Source: Hevea brasiliensis (taxonomy: Eukaryota > Streptophyta > Magnoliopsida > Malpighiales > Euphorbiaceae). From it: a stretch of 64,000 nucleotides of DNA. The position numbers and the translations under genes were made by a program. Position 1 is the first letter of the stretch. Every line of letters begins with the position of its first letter. The notes under the pieces were generated by a model, which saw only the letters and a program-made list of their open reading frames with translations, was not told the DNA's origin and did no database searches. The DNA is taken from the NCBI RefSeq assembly GCF_030052815.1, contig NC_079495.1, forward strand, positions 40,615,651 through 40,679,650, read 5' to 3'. This document shows positions 11,941 through 24,299 of this stretch, piece after piece.

Positions 11941-12740
11941 TGTTGGACCTAGGTGTCTTAACTCATGTTTTGATGATAATAAATAATTAGTGTACTACTA
12001 ATATACTTTGGAAGTGTTTGTGTTGAGTTTGTAGGCCCTAGATTAAAAATTGTCAAATTACGTCAAATCAAGGTTAAGGAAGAGCAAGATAAGGAAGCAA
12101 ACATTTATGAAACCCTACAATATAACTTTTATTTATTTTATATCTTGTAAATCTCATTTAATTAATTGTGTTAGCTCATGTCTAGGCGCTACTAAGAATA
12201 TCTTATTCAACTTAGTTTTCACCTAATCTTTATCAAGGGAAAATTAAATAAATTTTTCAAAAATACAAAATTAATTTTGAAAAGTATTTTAGTTGCAAAA
12301 TACATTGAGTTAGCTTTCTAATGGTTCAAACGGATCAAAAATCTGAGTTCAGATCAAAAAGTTATGAGTTTTTTAAACTCATAATTTCTTAATGTCTTTA
12401 CTTATAACTTTTTCTTGACTAAGGGGAGTAAAATGAAATTTTCACATTTGAGAAGTGGAAATTTGTTTTTGAAAGTGTTTTCATTGAAAATTTTATCAAA
12501 TTAGCTTTTCAACGGTTCAAACGGATAGAAAATCCAAGTTCCGATCAAAAATTTACACATTTCCGAAGCCTAAGTGCCCTTTTGATACTTTCTGTCCAAA
12601 GAGCACTTTAGCAGCCAAAAGTGGGAAGTTCGGCTACCAAAGTTCATTCTTTAAATCATGATTTTTGAACGTTAAAAGCCTTTTTGTCCAGAGAGTACTC
12701 CGACAGCAAAAAGTGGGAACTATTCGAAGAATAGGATCGA
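11941..12740 (+). repeat. B 5' LTR remnant
   Basis: Begins TGTTGG and is AT-rich without supported genes. It contains two imperfect internal direct repeats: the block 'ggttcaaacggat' with flanks at 12308-12360 and 12500-12551, and the block 'gtccaaagagcac...aaaagtgggaa' at 12594-12632 and 12688-12726. The LTR end cannot be placed because no TGGTATCAGAGC primer site follows. Confidence 0.6.
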
Positions 12741-14165
12741 CATGATTTTCTCTATTGGAAGAATAGGATGTATTACTTCCTTAAATTAGAAGGAATGGAT
12801 TTATGGGATATAATTGAAAATGGTCCCTTCATTCCCATCAAAGTAGTATATGGTGAGCATGTGCCAAAGACAAAGGGTGAATGGAGTAAGCATGATAAGT
12901 ATATGTTTTCTTTGAATATAAGAGCTATGCATATATTGAGAATTTCTTTAAATGATTTTTCTTATGCTAAAATTTCTAAATGCTCCAATGCTAAAGATAT
13001 ATGGGATTCTCTTGATTATATGTATAATTTTAACCATTATTGTCAAGTTGATGAAGTTGAGTACACCAAAAACTATTCCTCTCATCAGCAAATGGAGCAA
13101 ATGCCGCAAGTGGATAACGCTCATAAAGAAAGCTTCAAAAAACACTCCATGATTGACATGTGCTTAATTGCTTTGGAAGACGACGAAAAAGAATCAAGAA
13201 GAACAAGAAGCATGGAATGTTCAATATCCACAAGATGTGAAGGTGAAGAGATCAATGATGAAGTTGCCAACATGTGCTTCATGGCAATGGAGGAAAGCTA
13301 TAATGAGGTAACTTTAAATGATGATATTGTTGAATTTTCTTATGATGAACTAGTTAGTGCTGTTAAAGCTATGAATAATAAATTAGAACTAAGTTCTAAG
13401 AAAAATAAGCTCTTAAAAAAGGAAGTAGTTTGTTTGAGAAAAAAAAATGAGACCTTGATTAAGGATGATCAACCTTTAAAGGATGATATGCAAAAATCCT
13501 TAGATGACCTCTCATTAGAAAATGAGAAGTTAAAAAATGAAATTATTAAGCTCAAAACTTCTCTTTCCAACTTTTCTAAAGGAAAAGACAAACTTGATGC
13601 AATTTTGGACTCTCAAAGGTTTCCTAGCATCAAATATGGATTTGGCTATAGTAAATTTGCCCAAGCACCTCCTTCCAAGACCATCTTTGTTAAAGCATAT
13701 AGTTCGAATGAGCCTAGTCCCCAAGTACCTAGTCCAAAGGTGTCCAATCCTAAAGGATAAGAGCCAAAGAAATCTTGTGGTAATGAAACTAGAAAGACTT
13801 CATTTCATCAACATGTTTCTAGACAAAATGTAAATAGGACATATACATCTAGGAGAGTTGCATCTAGGCCAAACCTTCGTAAGGGATATGCTACTAGGAC
13901 TCTTAACTATTATCACACTCACCATGCCTCATGCTTACATTCACATAATGGTCATAAAAAGATTGGTCATATGAGACCATTTCCTTAGCCTCATACACAT
14001 AAAAGGTTCAATGGACATTGTCACTATTGTGGTAAGATTGGTCACACCAACTATAGGTGTGCCATTAGGAAAATCCATCTTAGATATGGTAGAATATTTG
14101 ATTTTAATGATGGAACTACTAACCCTCAAGGACCCAAGTACATTTGGGTGCCTAAAGTAAATTGA
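12741..14165 (+). pseudogene. gag: B Gag with zinc knuckle, two premature stops
   Basis: Single frame running from before 12768 to TGA at 14163-14165. It has the N-terminal copia Gag domain (HDFLYWKNRM, then LWDIIENGPFIP), a long coiled-coil rich in Leu/Lys (about 13380-13600, LSSKKNKLLKKEVVCLRKK), and a zinc knuckle CHYCGKIGHTNYRC (C-x2-C-x4-H-x4-C) encoded at 14019-14060. It ends with the SIRE-type GPKYIWVPK. The frame is open upstream of the ATG at 12768 to a TAG at 12732, so the true start is lost. Stops within: TAA 13758-13760 and TAG 13986-13988. Gag packages the element RNA in the cytoplasmic particle; this copy is dead. Confidence 0.85.
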
Positions 14166-14179
14166 ATTATCATGTGTAG

Positions 14180-14461
14180 GTGAGCTTGAAATCCTCAAAG
14201 CTTGAAAGCAAGTGGTACTTGGATAGTGCATGTTCAAGACACATGATCAGAAATGCCAATCTCTTCCTTTTACTTAAAAAGAAAGATGGAGGTGGGCAAG
14301 TGACTTTTGGTGATAATGGTAAATGTAAAATTGTGGGAATAGGTAAGGTTGGTAAGGAAAACTCCCCTATTCTTGACAAAGTGCTTTTGGTTGATGGTTT
14401 AAAATATAATTTGCTTAGTGTTAGTCAATTATGTGATAAGGGCTGTAGAGTTATTTTTTAG
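14180..14461 (+). pseudogene. pol: B aspartic protease (pol N-terminus)
   Basis: Frame of 93 residues, offset from gag. WYLDSACSRHM at residues 12-22 is the copia protease active-site region; the usual Asp-Ser/Thr-Gly triad reads Asp-Ser-Ala, so the essential Gly is lost. It continues through VTFGDNGKCKIVGIG and LVDGLKYNLLSVSQLCDKG, the typical copia sequence between protease and GAG-pre-integrase, then stops at TAG 14459-14461. The protease would cut the polyprotein in the particle. Confidence 0.85.
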
Positions 14462-15633
14462 TCTAAATATTGCTTTGTGTCTAGCATGAGTGATAACAAA
14501 ATATTGTTTATTAGTGAAAGAATTGAAAATATTTATGTTATCGATTTGCATGCTTTGTCTAACATAGATGTTAAGTGCTTTGTTTTTATTAGTGATGACT
14601 CTTGGACTTAACATAGAAGGCTTGCACATGCTAGCATGGACCTTCTTGCAAACTTGATTAAGGATGAGCTAGTTGATAGGCTACCAGAGATCAAGTTTCA
14701 AAAGGAAAAGGTTTGTAATGCATGCCAAATGGGTAAGCAAGTCAAGAGCTCTTTTAAATATATTCATAAGGTATCTACTTCTAAACCCCTTCAATTGTTG
14801 CATATGGATTTGTTTGGTTCTACTAGAGTAGCTAGCTTAGGTGGTGCATATTATGCCTTGGTGATTGTTGATGACTACTCTAGGTATCCTTGGGTTGCCT
14901 TCCTTGCTCATAAGGATGAATGTTTTGATATTTTTGAGAGATTTTCACAAAGGGTTCAAAATGAAAAGGGTTTTCAAATCTCTTCTATTAGGAGTGATCA
15001 TGGTAGAGAATTTGAAAATGGGAAATTTGATAAGTTTTATAACTCACTAGGGATCACTCACAATTTTTCTTCTCCTAGGACTCCCCAACAAAATGGTGTT
15101 ATTGAAAGAAAAAATAGAACTCTTTTAGTCATGGGGAGGACTATGTTAAATGAAAATAATTTGCCTACTTATTTTTGGGCGAAAGCTATTAATACGGCTT
15201 ATTATGTTTCAAATAGAGTTTTGATTAGACCTATTTTGAAGAAAACCCCTTATGAGCTATGAATGGTAAGAAACCTAAAATAGGTTATTTTAGAGTTTTT
15301 GGTTATAAATGCTTCATTTTGAATATCGAAGATAATTTAGAAAAATTTAGCTCCAAAACTGATAAAAGTATCTTCTTGGGGTACTCTACATCTAATAAAG
15401 CATATAGAGTCTTCAATAAGAGAACCTTAGTTATTGAGGAGTCAATGCATGTTGTATTTAATGAAGCTAACCCCTTTGGTCCTAGAAATGATATTTCTTG
15501 TGATGATAATGTTGTAGGTAATCTTGATAAGTTGACTCTTGAAAATCCTCATTCTAGTGGAATTCAAAATCAACACATGAAAGATCCCTTGAAGGACTTG
15601 GGAGCTGATCAAGTTGAGCTTCAAGAGCAATAA
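14462..15633 (+). pseudogene. pol: B GAG-pre-integrase and integrase (pol)
   Basis: Same frame as the protease up to 15261. GAG-pre-integrase HRRLAHASM is just before and at 14636, then CNACQMGK zinc ligands. The catalytic triad is complete: Asp in HMDLFGS (GAT 14807-14809), Asp in RSDHGREF and Glu in NGVIERKN with 35 residues between the last two. A one-base loss at about 15260 (expected Trp-Asn-Gly) moves the rest (15259-15633, YFRVFGYKCFILN, integrase C-terminal region) into another frame. TAA codons lie at about 14609 and at 15631-15633. It is otherwise well preserved for its age. Confidence 0.87.
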
Positions 15634-16760
15634 GGTCAACCAGTTCCATATCAAGAAGTTCAACAAGATCTACCCAAAAATTGGACATTCAAGAAGGATC
15701 ATCCTAAAGACCTAATCATTGGTGATACATCAAAAGGGGTAATAATTAGATCCTCTCTTAGAAATATATGTAATAACCTTGCATTCATTTCTCAAATAGA
15801 ACCTAGGAGTATAGATGAGGCCATTAATTATGAGAGTTGGGTACTTGCAATGTAAGAGGAGTTCAATCAGTTTCAAAGGAATAAGGTTTAGACCTTAGTT
15901 CCTAGGCCAAAGGACCATCCATCCATAGGCACCAAATGGGTGTTTAGAAACAAATTAGATGAGGATGGAAACATAACTAGGAATAAAGCTAGGTTAGTAG
16001 CCAAAAGCTATAACCAAGAGGAGGGCTTTGACTATGATGAAACCTTTATCCCCGTAGCTAGATTTGAAGCCATTAGAATCTTGCTTACATATGCATCATA
16101 CATGAATTTTAAGCTTTTCCAAATGGATGTTAAAAGTGTTTTTCTAAATGGTTTTATTGATGAGGAGGTATATATTGAGCAACCTTCTGGTTTTGAAAAT
16201 CATGAGTTTCTAAACCATGTTTTTAAATTGACGAAAGCCTTGTATGGTTTGAAATAAGCTCTTAGAGCTTGGTATGAAAGGCTTTGTAACTTTCTTTTGC
16301 AAAATGGTTTTTCAAAAGGAAAAGTTGATACAACTCTTTTTGTTAAAAATCATGCAAATGACATCCTTATAGTAAAAATATATGTTGATGATATTATATT
16401 TGGTGCTACTATTGAGTGTTTGTGTGAAGAGTTTGCTAATACCATAAAAAGTGAATTTGAGATGAGCATGATGGGAGAACTCAAGCTCTTCCTTGGGCTT
16501 CAAATCAAGCAAGCTAAGGATAGCATCTTCATCAACCAAGCCAAGTACACCAAAGAATTGATCAAGAGGTTTGGAATACAGAATAGCAAGCCAAGTAGAA
16601 CTCCAATGAGCACAAACACTAAACTTCACAAGGATGAAAAAGGAAAACCAGTTGATGAAAAGCTGTATGGAGGTATGATTGGTAGTCTTTTATATCTCAC
16701 AGCTAGTAGACTGGACATTATGTTTTTCGTATGTTTATGTGCACTTTTTTAATCATGTCC
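15634..16760 (+). pseudogene. pol: B reverse transcriptase (pol)
   Basis: Continues in the frame opened at 15259. Typical RT order: ESWVLAM linker, GTKWVFRNKLDEDG, KARLVAKSYNQEEG, FQMDVKSVFLNGF with catalytic Asp, ALYGLK, then KIYVDDIIFGAT with the catalytic Asp pair, FLGLQIKQ and YTKELIKRFG. Stops interrupt one otherwise open frame: TAA 15853-15855, TAG 15889-15891 (Trp position), TAA 16255-16257 (Gln of GLKQA) and TAA 16750-16752. Each is one transition from a sense codon. Catalytic residues are intact, so decay came after loss of function. Confidence 0.88.
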
Positions 16761-17331
16761 TAAAGAGTCTCATTTGCATGATGTTAAACATATTCTCAAA
16801 TACTTTAATGGTACATTGCATTTTGGTTTATGTTATCCTAGAAATGCATCCTTTGATTTATGTTCCTACTCGGATGCCGACTTTGCTGGAAGCATCCTTG
16901 ATAGGAAGAGTACCTCAGGTACTTGTCAACTCCTAGGACACTTTTTATTTTCTTGGTGTAGCAAGAAACAAAACTCGGTTGCACTTTCCATAGCCAAAGC
17001 TAAATATGTGGCTGCGGGTCTTTGTTATAGCCAAATACTTTGGATCAAGCAATAATTGAGAGACTTCAAAGTATCTCTTGATCACATTCCTATTAAATGT
17101 GATAATATAAGTGCAATCAATTTGACTAAGAACCCTATACAATATTCTAGAACTAAGCATATAAACATTAGACATCATTTTATACGTGTTCATGTATTGA
17201 ATGGTGATGTTGTTCTTGAGTTTGTTGATACAAATAACCAATTGGCTGATATCTTTACAAAGCCCTTATGTGAAGATAGGTTTAATTTCATTAAGAGAGA
17301 ATTAGGCATGCTTAACAACCTTGATGCTTGA
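16761..17331 (+). pseudogene. pol: B RNase H (pol C-terminus)
   Basis: Same frame as RT. YSDADFAGS carries the first acidic residue; the Glu position reads Lys (AKAKYVAAG in place of the usual AEAEYVAA). A TAA at 17053-17055 replaces a Gln codon. The C-terminus has KCDNISAINLTKNP, then RHHFIR and NNQLADIFTKPL, and ends at the TGA at 17329-17331 with the SIRE-type RELGMLN. With the Glu changed it would not cleave RNA. Confidence 0.85.
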
Positions 17332-17763
17332 GATTGTGATTTACTATTCACATTATTGTTCACATGAATAAAATATTGGTTTCCTATTTTTGGCTGCCAT
17401 ATGATCACAATACCATTCCTCATTAATTTATGTTGTTCTTCTTATTTGTTCTATGAAGGTTGTTTGCCAAAATTCTAATGTTGCTTTGAATAGACTCCTT
17501 AATGGTTTTACAAGTCCTATGCAAATGAAATTACTAAATTTGTATTTTAGTCTTTTTAGCTCTTTGTAGGCTATTCTTGAGAATAGCTATTTATGTTGCC
17601 TCTAGATAGAGCATACACTAGATATGTTGTTTGACTATCTAAATAATACAGTTGTATTCATGATAGGATTCAAATCCAGTAAGTTATGCCTTGTCTTAGA
17701 ATTGCACCTTGTAAGTTTGCCATTATATAAAGTATTCTTGTAATCTTTATATATTGCCATATG
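17332..17763 (+). other. B sequence 3' of pol, no gene seen
   Basis: AT-rich stretch between the end of pol and the A2 insertion. No polypurine tract or LTR start is recognised and no frame is supported. SIRE-type elements often have a long region here, sometimes with an env-like gene, but nothing like that is visible. Confidence 0.5.
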
Positions 17764-19859
17764 TGTTATTAGTATGCCCTAAAGCATATCATTTAGTATG
17801 TATCTTGTACATATTTTATTAATAAAAGGCAATTTCACTTTTTCGTTTATATAATGTATTTATATGTAATAGAAAAGGCCCATTGATATTTTGTTAGAAA
17901 TTCTATTCTTACGTTGTTTAGAATATGAGTGACAGTATTTCTAGCACAAAGTATCATAAATTGGTTCACAATCGAGGGTACTTCACAATAAGGACATGAG
18001 TTATCCAGAAAGATTGTAATCATGTTTGTTCCCAAGGTAATGGTGAGTCTCATGCCATATAACAAATATGATAGGCACTTATACATGATAAGTAAGCCGA
18101 ACCAGTGACGCATATGACAAGCACATAGAGTTTACTCTTGTCAATGCATTGTCATATATTATATCTATGCATTTAATCTTTAGACTTAAGATAACACAGT
18201 TATCTTATATATAGGTAGTTTGAGTTTGATACTGCTTTCATACTTGTACTGTGTATGGGCATATGGGCATATATTGGCTCCTACTAGTTATATATGGAGG
18301 TAAGTGTTAATCAAGATGGAATCTGTTACCCTAAGTAAATAGGGATAAAATCCTATATTTATTTAATTGTTCTTGATGTTTCAAGTTTCTGGCCAGGACA
18401 GACAGATTTAGTCAGAAAAGAGTTTCTTACAAGAAAATCTAATTAATCAAGAACTAGAATTAAAAGAGAACATAATATTCATAGCAAATGGGGTTTGACA
18501 TAAACCTTGACTCGAGCTCGAATTGAGATTTTGTAACAGAGAGATTCTAGTGTATGGTAACATATGATTATAGGTTCATTTAAAGGTATTCCTTGTTACT
18601 GATTGGGTGGCCATGGCATGCTATGCTAGGTGTCAACCATGGTCTATGATATGCCTAAACTGATTTAGAGAAATCATTTATGGTAAGAAAAAGTTCTGAT
18701 GATATTAAGAGTTAATGTCATATCTCATTGCCAATTAGTGATGAGCCTAGTAAGTCACATACATACACAAGTTAATCACCAAGTAAAATGTGATTTAATT
18801 GATTAATTAAAGAGTTTAATTGATTAATTAAATAGGTTTGGTTTGCAATAAGATTACAAGGTCCCTAGCATGGCTTGAAACCAAATCTAGGTTATTGGAT
18901 GTATAGTATAAATTAAATTAATATTTAAAAAATTAAATTTATATTTAAAGTGTTTAAATGTTAATTTAATTGTGAGAAATTAATTAATGGAGATTAATTA
19001 ATTTATATTTGATATAAATTGATTAGAAGAGGAGAAATAACGATTTTGGGTTGAGAACTCAAAATTACAACATAAGGGTAATTTGGTCATTTCACAGGGT
19101 GACATGTAGCACCATGAGATAGTCACACATTACATCAAATAAGCTTGCCATTTGTCTTCCTATTATGTAAGATGATCAAAGTCAAGATTAAGTCTAGCTT
19201 TGACACTTGGCTTAATGTGATTAAGTCAATTAAAAATAAGAAGCAATGTGGTGATGACATGTGGCAAGGGTTTAAGTGATGACCTAATTATAAAAGGAAA
19301 AAGAAAAAAAAAATAAACCACTCTTCTTCTGTCTCAAAGGTGTTGCCACTTTTAGAGCTTCCTTTCCTCTTCATCTTTTCTCATCAATTCAAAGAGAATT
19401 GCCCAAATTTCTTTGAATTAAAATTGCTAGAAATTGTTTTTAGTGTCCTATACACATCTACAACCTCTCTAAAGGCAAAAACCCAATTAATAATTGGTTG
19501 GCAAGGCTTGAGAAGCAAGATTGGGGGATGTTCATTGGTGATCTTGGTGTGAACAAGCTAGAGGGATAACACTTGGGGTCCTAGGTGCTTCCTAAAGGTG
19601 CTAATCACATCCATTGTGCATCAAAGAGGTTAGTGCTCTAACTTCTCTTTTAAACTAGGGTTTAAATGAATTAATTTGTTAATTCACAATCTTGAATGAC
19701 AAACATAGATCCTAATACATATTTAAAGTGTTTTAATATGCAATTGAGCATTGAAATTAATTAGGCACATAATGGATGTGGCATGATGGATAAAACCCTA
19801 GAAGAAATTTTTGAAATTCAATGCTCTAATCTAATAATTTACATGCTGCTGCTCCTTCA
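17764..19859 (+). repeat. A2 5' LTR (diverged family A)
   Basis: Starts TGTTATTAGTATGCCC and ends CCTTCA. Landmarks match the other family A LTRs along its whole length, but with many more substitutions, so A2 is an older or sister member. It has no CACGTG box at the usual site ('gtgacatgtagcacc' near 19090-19105). It interrupts element B. Its target duplicate, possibly ATATG at 17759-17763, cannot be checked because the 3' end is outside the window. Confidence 0.85.
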
Positions 19860-20589
19860 ATTGGAATTAGAGTCATTATATTTGCCATTTAGATTGTTTA
19901 ATATGAGATTTACTTATGTGATTTAATCAATTTTGATTGATCTATTGCTGGTTGGAATCATCAATGGTGGCGGCATGTTTTTGAGCTCCAATTGTGCGCA
20001 TGCTTTTGGGCCTTCCAATGGTGCGTTTGGTTATGGGCTCAATCATGCAATTGTTGTATGATCTAAGGCCCAGAATTAGGCCCATGCTTAATTAAATTGT
20101 TTAATTAAGAATTTAATCACACAATTAAATTTTGATTCAATTGTTTGAATGAGATTCAAATCTGAATTTTTTAAATTTATTTGAATGAGATTCAAATCTG
20201 AATTTTTAAATTTGTTTGAATGAGATTTAAATCTAAATTTTTAAATTTGTTTGAATGAGATTCAAATCTGAATTTTCTAGTTGAATATGAGATATTCAAT
20301 TTAATTTTAGTATATATGTTTTATTTAATTATTAAATGGTAATATGCATGATGGATGATCATGGACAATAAAAGACCAATGTGATTGGATTTAATTCTTT
20401 TATATTTCTTTGGGTTGTAAAATAATTAATTTTATTTTTGGTGGTATGTATTATAAGTGTTATAATAATTTGGGTTGTAATTTCATTTATTCAAGGACTT
20501 TAAAGTCCATGTTTATGTAAATTCGCCTTGGTATGCCAAGGATTACAATGTAATTGGATTGCAAGAAGATCAAGGAGGTCAAGAGCATT
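19860..20589 (+). other. A2 primer site and truncated leader
   Basis: A degenerate primer site TGGAATTAGAGTC (family form TGGTATCAGAGCC) lies at 19862-19874. The leader has a shorter inverted-repeat array (20132-20282, about four units of TTTGAATGAGATTCAAA type) and the hairpin CCTTGG-TATG-CCAAGG near 20525-20542. It is cut at 20590 by gypsy C1, so A2 gag and pol are outside the window. Confidence 0.8.
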
Positions 20590-23500
20590 TGTAACACCCC
20601 TATGTTCTGTAGTGCGTTCTACTGTTCCGGTCACCAATGTTTGTCCGGACAGCTATGATGCCTAGAATTACATTTAAATGTTAGTGTGGAGACATAAAAT
20701 AATAAAATACAAGAAAGAAAAATACAAGAAAAATAAAAAAAAAATAATAGCAATGAAATGTAACCAAGTTAAACGAGCCGAAAACCGTAGCGATGGGTGA
20801 CCGCACCGGCAAGTTGTGGTGTGGACCGTTGACTAGCCCTGGACTGCGGAAAACCCTGAAAAATATTTTTAAGACTTCAATAAACATCTATTGAAGTATA
20901 AATGACATTAAAAATGTCAAAGAAAAATTAAGTAATTAGTACAAAGAAAAATGAGAAATCGAGAAACGGACAAAAATCGATGTTACCGAAAAATCGGGAA
21001 TACAACCCGAATAGGGGCATTGTGGTCATTTGACACCCCGGGTTGCCTTTCGACCTAAATTTCCATTAAAAATAAATGATATTAAACCTTGAAAATATCA
21101 TGAAAATTAAAGTGGTTGTACATAATTTAAATAGTAAAAGAAATGAGGTAAAATTGCAAAAATTGGAAACATTGAATAAACAACTATTATAATCTTCATT
21201 AGTGCTCCACTAACTTATGATATTTGACATATATCCAAGCTTTGGACAGCCACCTCCACTAAACAAGAACCAGGCTCTCTCCAAAGTCTTCCATGGCCGT
21301 CCACCATGCAAGGGCCAATCCACCATCATCAAGCCATCAATTCTTCTAAGTTTCTTCACTAAAGTTGTTCTATACAACTTGGACAGCAATTAGGGAGCAA
21401 GAAAGATAGGTTTTGGTGAGTTTTTAAGAAGCTTCAAAAGAGGTAAGTGGTTGTTTTCATTTCTTGTTTCATTAAAATTGTAACTAAGGTTGTGGGGAGT
21501 TAATTTATGGAAGAAAAGTTGAAGTTTTGATGAGTTAGGTTGAGCTCCATTTCGGCAGCCATGGAAGTCCAATATGTTAACTTGTTTTCTTCATGTATTT
21601 GGTGATTTGGGGTATTGATTAAAGTGTTTAAATGTATTGAAGTTGATTTCCATGTATAAAGTTTGAATGGTAAGCTTGAAAAGTGAAAATGAAAGTTTGA
21701 TGTGAATGTGTTACTTGGGCAGCCTCATAATGGAAATTGGTAATGTTTAAGTTCATGAAATGTTGTTGAAGTATTGTATAAAAAATGGCAGCATATGTTT
21801 GTGGAATAGTAGTGATAAGGTATGCAAATTGATGATGGAAGTATTTGTAATAATTACAAGTGTTTATGTGTATATATTGTTGGGTTTGGACTTTGTGAAT
21901 TATGATTGCATTTGATGTATTGTGAGGTTGTTATATTCTGTCCAAGTTGACCTATAATGTAAAGAAATGAATGGTTATGTTTAGTGCCAAATGCAGAATG
22001 GTTTGGAGAAGTGAGGATATAGTTGGTGAATGTGTGTTTGGTTTGGTGTTTGAAAGGTATGTAGAGGGCAGCGTGCAAATGAGCCTATAACCCTAAGTGT
22101 GTGACTCCAATTGGTATGAGGCCAATTGGAGGTGAAACGAGGTACAAAATGTGCGAACTTTTATGAAGAAAGCCTATCTAAATTCTGTCCAAAAAGTGAT
22201 GTGAGAATTAACCAAATCTGGATTATATGACTTTGCAAACCTGAAAATTGACCATTTGGACAGCAGTTAGTTTTTTGGCCATAACTCACTCAAAACCGGT
22301 CCAAATGACCTGAAAGTTTTGCCATTGATAGATTAGACATAGAGCTACAATGTTTATGAAGACATCAAAATCTAGAAATGACCATAAGCAAGTCAAAATG
22401 CTTGCACAAATTCAAGTATAAAAACTGCCAAAACTGGAAATGACCTAAAAATGACCTAAGTTTGCCATTTTAGTGCAATCTGACCAGCAATAGTAAAATG
22501 ACCATAACTTAGTCTAGTAAACTCCAAATGACCTAAAATTTGTGGCAAAAGTTCACTAAGACATAGACCTACAAGTTTGTAAGTCGAACCAGTAATCGAA
22601 AACCGAGAAAACTAGGTCATCCGGCTAGATCAAAATAGCATACTGAAATCCGATAAATTGCAATAAAATGCAATACACTTGAAAATGAATTTGGTAACAT
22701 GCATCAACACTAAAGGATTATAAAATGTGACATATTGGTAGCATTAAAATTTATTCCCCTAGAGTGCATTAAAGTTCAACATTATAGGTTGACTAAAGAA
22801 AGCAATAGTATTAAATAAATTAATTATTGAACCTTATTGTTAGAGACGGTTTAAATGAGTATTGAAACACTTTAAATTGTGTGTTTCAGTTAGCAAAGAC
22901 TCAAGAAAGGGGAAGGAAACACTGAGTCAGGGCCAAGAGGTTACTCTTCAGAGGTTTGTGCACAACAGTTATTTCTTTTCAATTTTCAATTGAAATAAAT
23001 TATGACAATTTGTATGTTATTATTTAAATTGTGGAAAATTTGTTTGAATGTTATTTGATGGATACTTATTGCTTAAAAAATATTGCAAATGGTTTAAAAC
23101 CACAGCTATCATGTATATTTGATTGAATTCCTCGCTAGCTTGTCTAGTGGGACGAATTCGCTTTGAATTCCCTCTCTGGCTGAAGTGTTGAGGTGTGTGC
23201 CTGTTGAGGACGAATAGGATGAGTACTCATATAATTGCTAGCTAGCTATGTTATTCCTCATTAGCCATCGGCTTTTGGAATGAATTGGACTATGGAATCA
23301 TGATTAAGTTGTGTGTGATTTATTGATATTTATTGTGATATTGTGAAATGGAGTTTAATTTTTTATGACATTCATTGTCTTTTGAATTCAACTATGATTT
23401 TAAGTATCCACAGTTCATATGATTTATAGTTTATGGTTTTAAATTGTATTTTCTTAATGTTGTGCACCACTGAGACATTGGCTCAGCAATAGCTTTTTCA

Positions 23501-24111
23501 TTATTGTCGCAGGTAGACAAACAAATAGAGCAGTAGAGTAGGCTACTTGTGCTACATTTTAAGATTTCGCCAGGTATATTGAGTTTACCATATTTTTGTA
23601 GTCTTTGTTGTAATATATGTGCTCTATATGTATATATTGTACTTGGTCTTGAGCAGTTGTAAACTAAAATTGTAAATTATTTTGTCTTGTAAAAATATTG
23701 TGATATATTTCTTTTATCTCAGCTTTTGGAAACATTGAAAAATTGATGTTGAATTGAGTTGACAAATATTGAGAAATTTATTGTGTTGAACTATTATTAG
23801 AGTTTGGGATTGAAGAGATTTATTGGAAGTGCTTTTTACAGGTTTTTGAAGAACTATTTTATTCAAAATACAGATGGCACTCTGCTAAAATTTTTACAGA
23901 AATTACTGATATTTAGATTTGTTATTTGGTTTCACTTCAGTTAAAACAAATTTTAACACTTGTCAAAAGTGCTCACCACTGTAAAAAGAAATAAGAAAAG
24001 GTTTAAAATCCCTTGTAGTGTATTTAATGCGTTATTAGTAGACGAAGTTTGGTAATTCATTAGGTATACTACGGAATCATATTATGCCTTACGGAGAGGT
24101 GGGGTGTGACA
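20590..24111 (+). repeat. C1 5' LTR (3.5 kb)
   Basis: From TGTAACACCCC to GTGTGACA. It is homologous along its length to the solo LTR C2 (42785-46660) but differs by indels. It holds no convincing gene. A recurring motif in the middle is 'gaccataactcactcaaaac' and 'tgaccataacttagtct' (22290-22520), with many near-repeats of 'aatgaccta'. A TATA-like candidate cannot be chosen confidently. Confidence 0.88.
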
Positions 24112-24299
24112 TGTTTTCGTGGTATCAGAGCTAGTTTTTAAATTTTTTTTTCATCTGTAATTTGAATATTCTTTCTTCATAGTACAACTGCTCAATGTCA
24201 TTTTTGATACATATAGTACATTACAGTATAAAAATGCACTAACAGGAGGAAATCTCCTTGTGTTATTTGTTCAGGAGGTCTAAGATCCTCAAATTGACT
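24112..24299 (+). promoter_or_regulatory. C1 primer binding site and short leader
   Basis: TGGTATCAGAGCT starts at 24120, eight bases after the LTR end. It matches the 3' end of plant initiator tRNA-Met. The leader to gag is short, in contrast to the 1.8 kb leader of family A. Confidence 0.8.

Larger units (their letters stand above)
11941..17763 (+). mobile_element. B: SIRE/Maximus-like Ty1/copia element, 5' part and all of pol
   Basis: Starts TGTTGGACCTAGGTGTC at 11941, followed by 'catgttttgatgataataa', which is the usual look of SIRE/Maximus-type LTR starts. Gag (with coiled coil and zinc knuckle), protease, integrase, RT and RNase H follow in copia order to 17331. At 17764 it is interrupted by A2, so its 3' LTR lies outside the window. 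No primer site was found between the LTR remnant and gag, and gag has no start, so an internal deletion near 12730 probably removed the LTR end and gag start. The bases ATACT (11936-11940) may be the target duplicate. Confidence 0.85.

Noticed and set aside
12732..12767. A start for B Gag upstream of 12768
   Set aside because: The frame is open and protein-like back to a TAG at 12732, but has no ATG. The true start is probably deleted, so the ATG at 12768 is an internal Met.
17332..17763. An env-like gene after B pol
   Set aside because: No open frame of useful length, signal peptide or membrane segment is visible.
24258..24299. A gag start for C1 at 24258
   Set aside because: That position is a TTG codon. 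The first ATG, followed by an acidic Gag-like N-terminus, is at 24300.
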